A stretch of DNA of 64,000 nt. Source: Streptomyces sp. NBC_00237. GTDB lineage: Bacteria > Actinomycetota > Actinomycetes > Streptomycetales > Streptomycetaceae. The notes under the pieces were generated by a model. The model did no database searches, was not told the origin of the DNA, and saw only the letters and a list, made by a program, of their open reading frames with translations. Below are positions 63,529 through 64,000 of this stretch, one piece after another (the stretch's first letter is position 1; each line of letters opens with the position of its first letter). Location: positions 3,032,501 through 3,096,500 of the forward strand of contig NZ_JAPEMT010000001.1 in the NCBI RefSeq assembly GCF_026342435.1. The letters are read 5' to 3'. A program made the translations under genes and the position numbers.

Positions 63529-64000
63529 GTGGCTTCCACGAACGACCTCAAGAACGGCATGGTGCTCAAGCTCGACGGAGGCCAGCTCTGGTCCGTCGTC
63601 GAGTTCCAGCACGTCAAGCCCGGCAAGGGCCCGGCCTTCGTGCGCACCAAGCTGAAGAGCGTGATGTCCGGCAAGGTCGTCGACAAGACGTTCAACGCCG
63701 GCACCAAGGTCGACACGGCCACCATCGACCGTCGCGACATGCAGTTCTCGTACATGGACGGCGACTACTTCGTCTTCATGGACATGAACACGTACGACCA
63801 GCTCATGGTCGACCGCAAGTCCGTCGGCGACACCGCCAACTTCCTGATCGAGGGCTTCACCGCCTCCGTCGCGCAGCACGACGGCGAGGTGCTCTACGTC
63901 GAGCTCCCGGCCGCCGTCGAGCTGACCATCCAGCACACCGACCCCGGCGTGCAGGGCGACCGCTCCACCGGTGGCACCAAGCCCGCCACCCTGGAGACCG
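63529..64000 (+). CDS. efp: Elongation factor P (3' end outside window)
   Basis: The GTG at 63529 follows an AGGAGA site. The first 157 residues show domain I with the palindromic tip loop Pro31-Gly-Lys33-Gly-Pro35, and the OB domain II ([10 protein letters not shown]) and start of domain III (Gly-Asp-Arg-Ser-x-Gly-Gly-Thr-Lys-Pro-Ala). EF-P rescues ribosomes stalled at polyproline. In actinobacteria Lys of this Pro-flanked loop is reported to be unmodified. The ORF is open to the window end. Confidence 0.95.
   Translation, partial: MASTNDLKNGMVLKLDGGQLWSVVEFQHVKPGKGPAFVRTKLKSVMSGKVVDKTFNAGTKVDTATIDRRDMQFSYMDGDYFVFMDMNTYDQLMVDRKSVGDTANFLIEGFTASVAQHDGEVLYVELPAAVELTIQHTDPGVQGDRSTGGTKPATLET

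Overview
This window is a high-GC actinobacterial chromosome segment, almost certainly Streptomyces. It carries ssgB (a sporulation gene limited to morphologically complex actinomycetes), GTG/TTG starts with GGAGG-type ribosome sites, many ATGA/GTGA stop-start overlaps, strong G/C bias at third codon positions, and the ssgB - thrS - PIM genes - pdxST - ruvCAB - secDF - relA - hisS - rpsD - alaS - aro - efp order that I recall from Streptomyces chromosomes. The species cannot be named from the sequence.

Bases 1 to about 10,500 are accessory and prophage-like. The window opens inside a DUF5047-type tail gene, followed by two tail or appendage proteins, a zinc amidase endolysin, three small membrane proteins (a lysis cassette) and a terminator. 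Next comes a repeat-operator promoter driving a small early-type operon whose second gene ends in an excisionase-like winged helix. Then follow short DUF6233/DUF6221-type genes, a divergent flavoprotein / XRE-TPR regulator pair, a chain of three tiny Cys-rich ORFs, and a 74-aa XRE repressor-like gene. No integrase was found, so the element extends to the left or is incomplete. The right edge probably lies at about 10.1-10.55 kb.

The most interesting signal in this part is DNA-damage control. Two promoters at 6203 (+) and 7236 (-) match the RecA-independent actinobacterial damage promoter (TTGTCRGTG-N8-TANNNT, PafBC type) and point at each other across a three-gene block. A LexA-type box (GAAC-N4-GTTC) lies at 10216. 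The same promoter type recurs in the core part in front of ruvC and rarA.

From about 10.8 kb onward the sequence is conserved core. It holds a CGNR zinc-finger regulator, ssgB, two identical tRNA-Val(CAC) genes flanking a giant membrane protein and a SRPBCC protein, a DEDDh exonuclease, a DUF4365 pair and thrS. A HIT protein, an EF-G2-like GTPase and the phosphatidylinositol / PIM genes (pgsA, acyltransferase, pimA) follow. Then come pdxST, yebC, ruvCAB, yajC-secD-secF-apt-relA, a DUF349 protein, a membrane cyclophilin, an MBL hydrolase, hisS, a VKOR protein, rarA, a lipoprotein HNH nuclease and rpsD. The right end has a DUF948/DUF6167 pair, alaS-ruvX-mltG-aroE, aroC-aroK-aroB-aroQ, a P-loop protein, an M24 peptidase homologue with altered metal ligands, and efp running off the right end.

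Functionally the core part combines translation (three aminoacyl-tRNA synthetases, rpsD, efp, tRNAs), the shikimate pathway, recombination and repair (ruvCAB, rarA, ruvX), Sec export and the stringent response. Start codons were chosen from ribosome-binding sites, stop/start overlaps and family lengths. Most long antisense ORFs are high-GC shadows and were left out.
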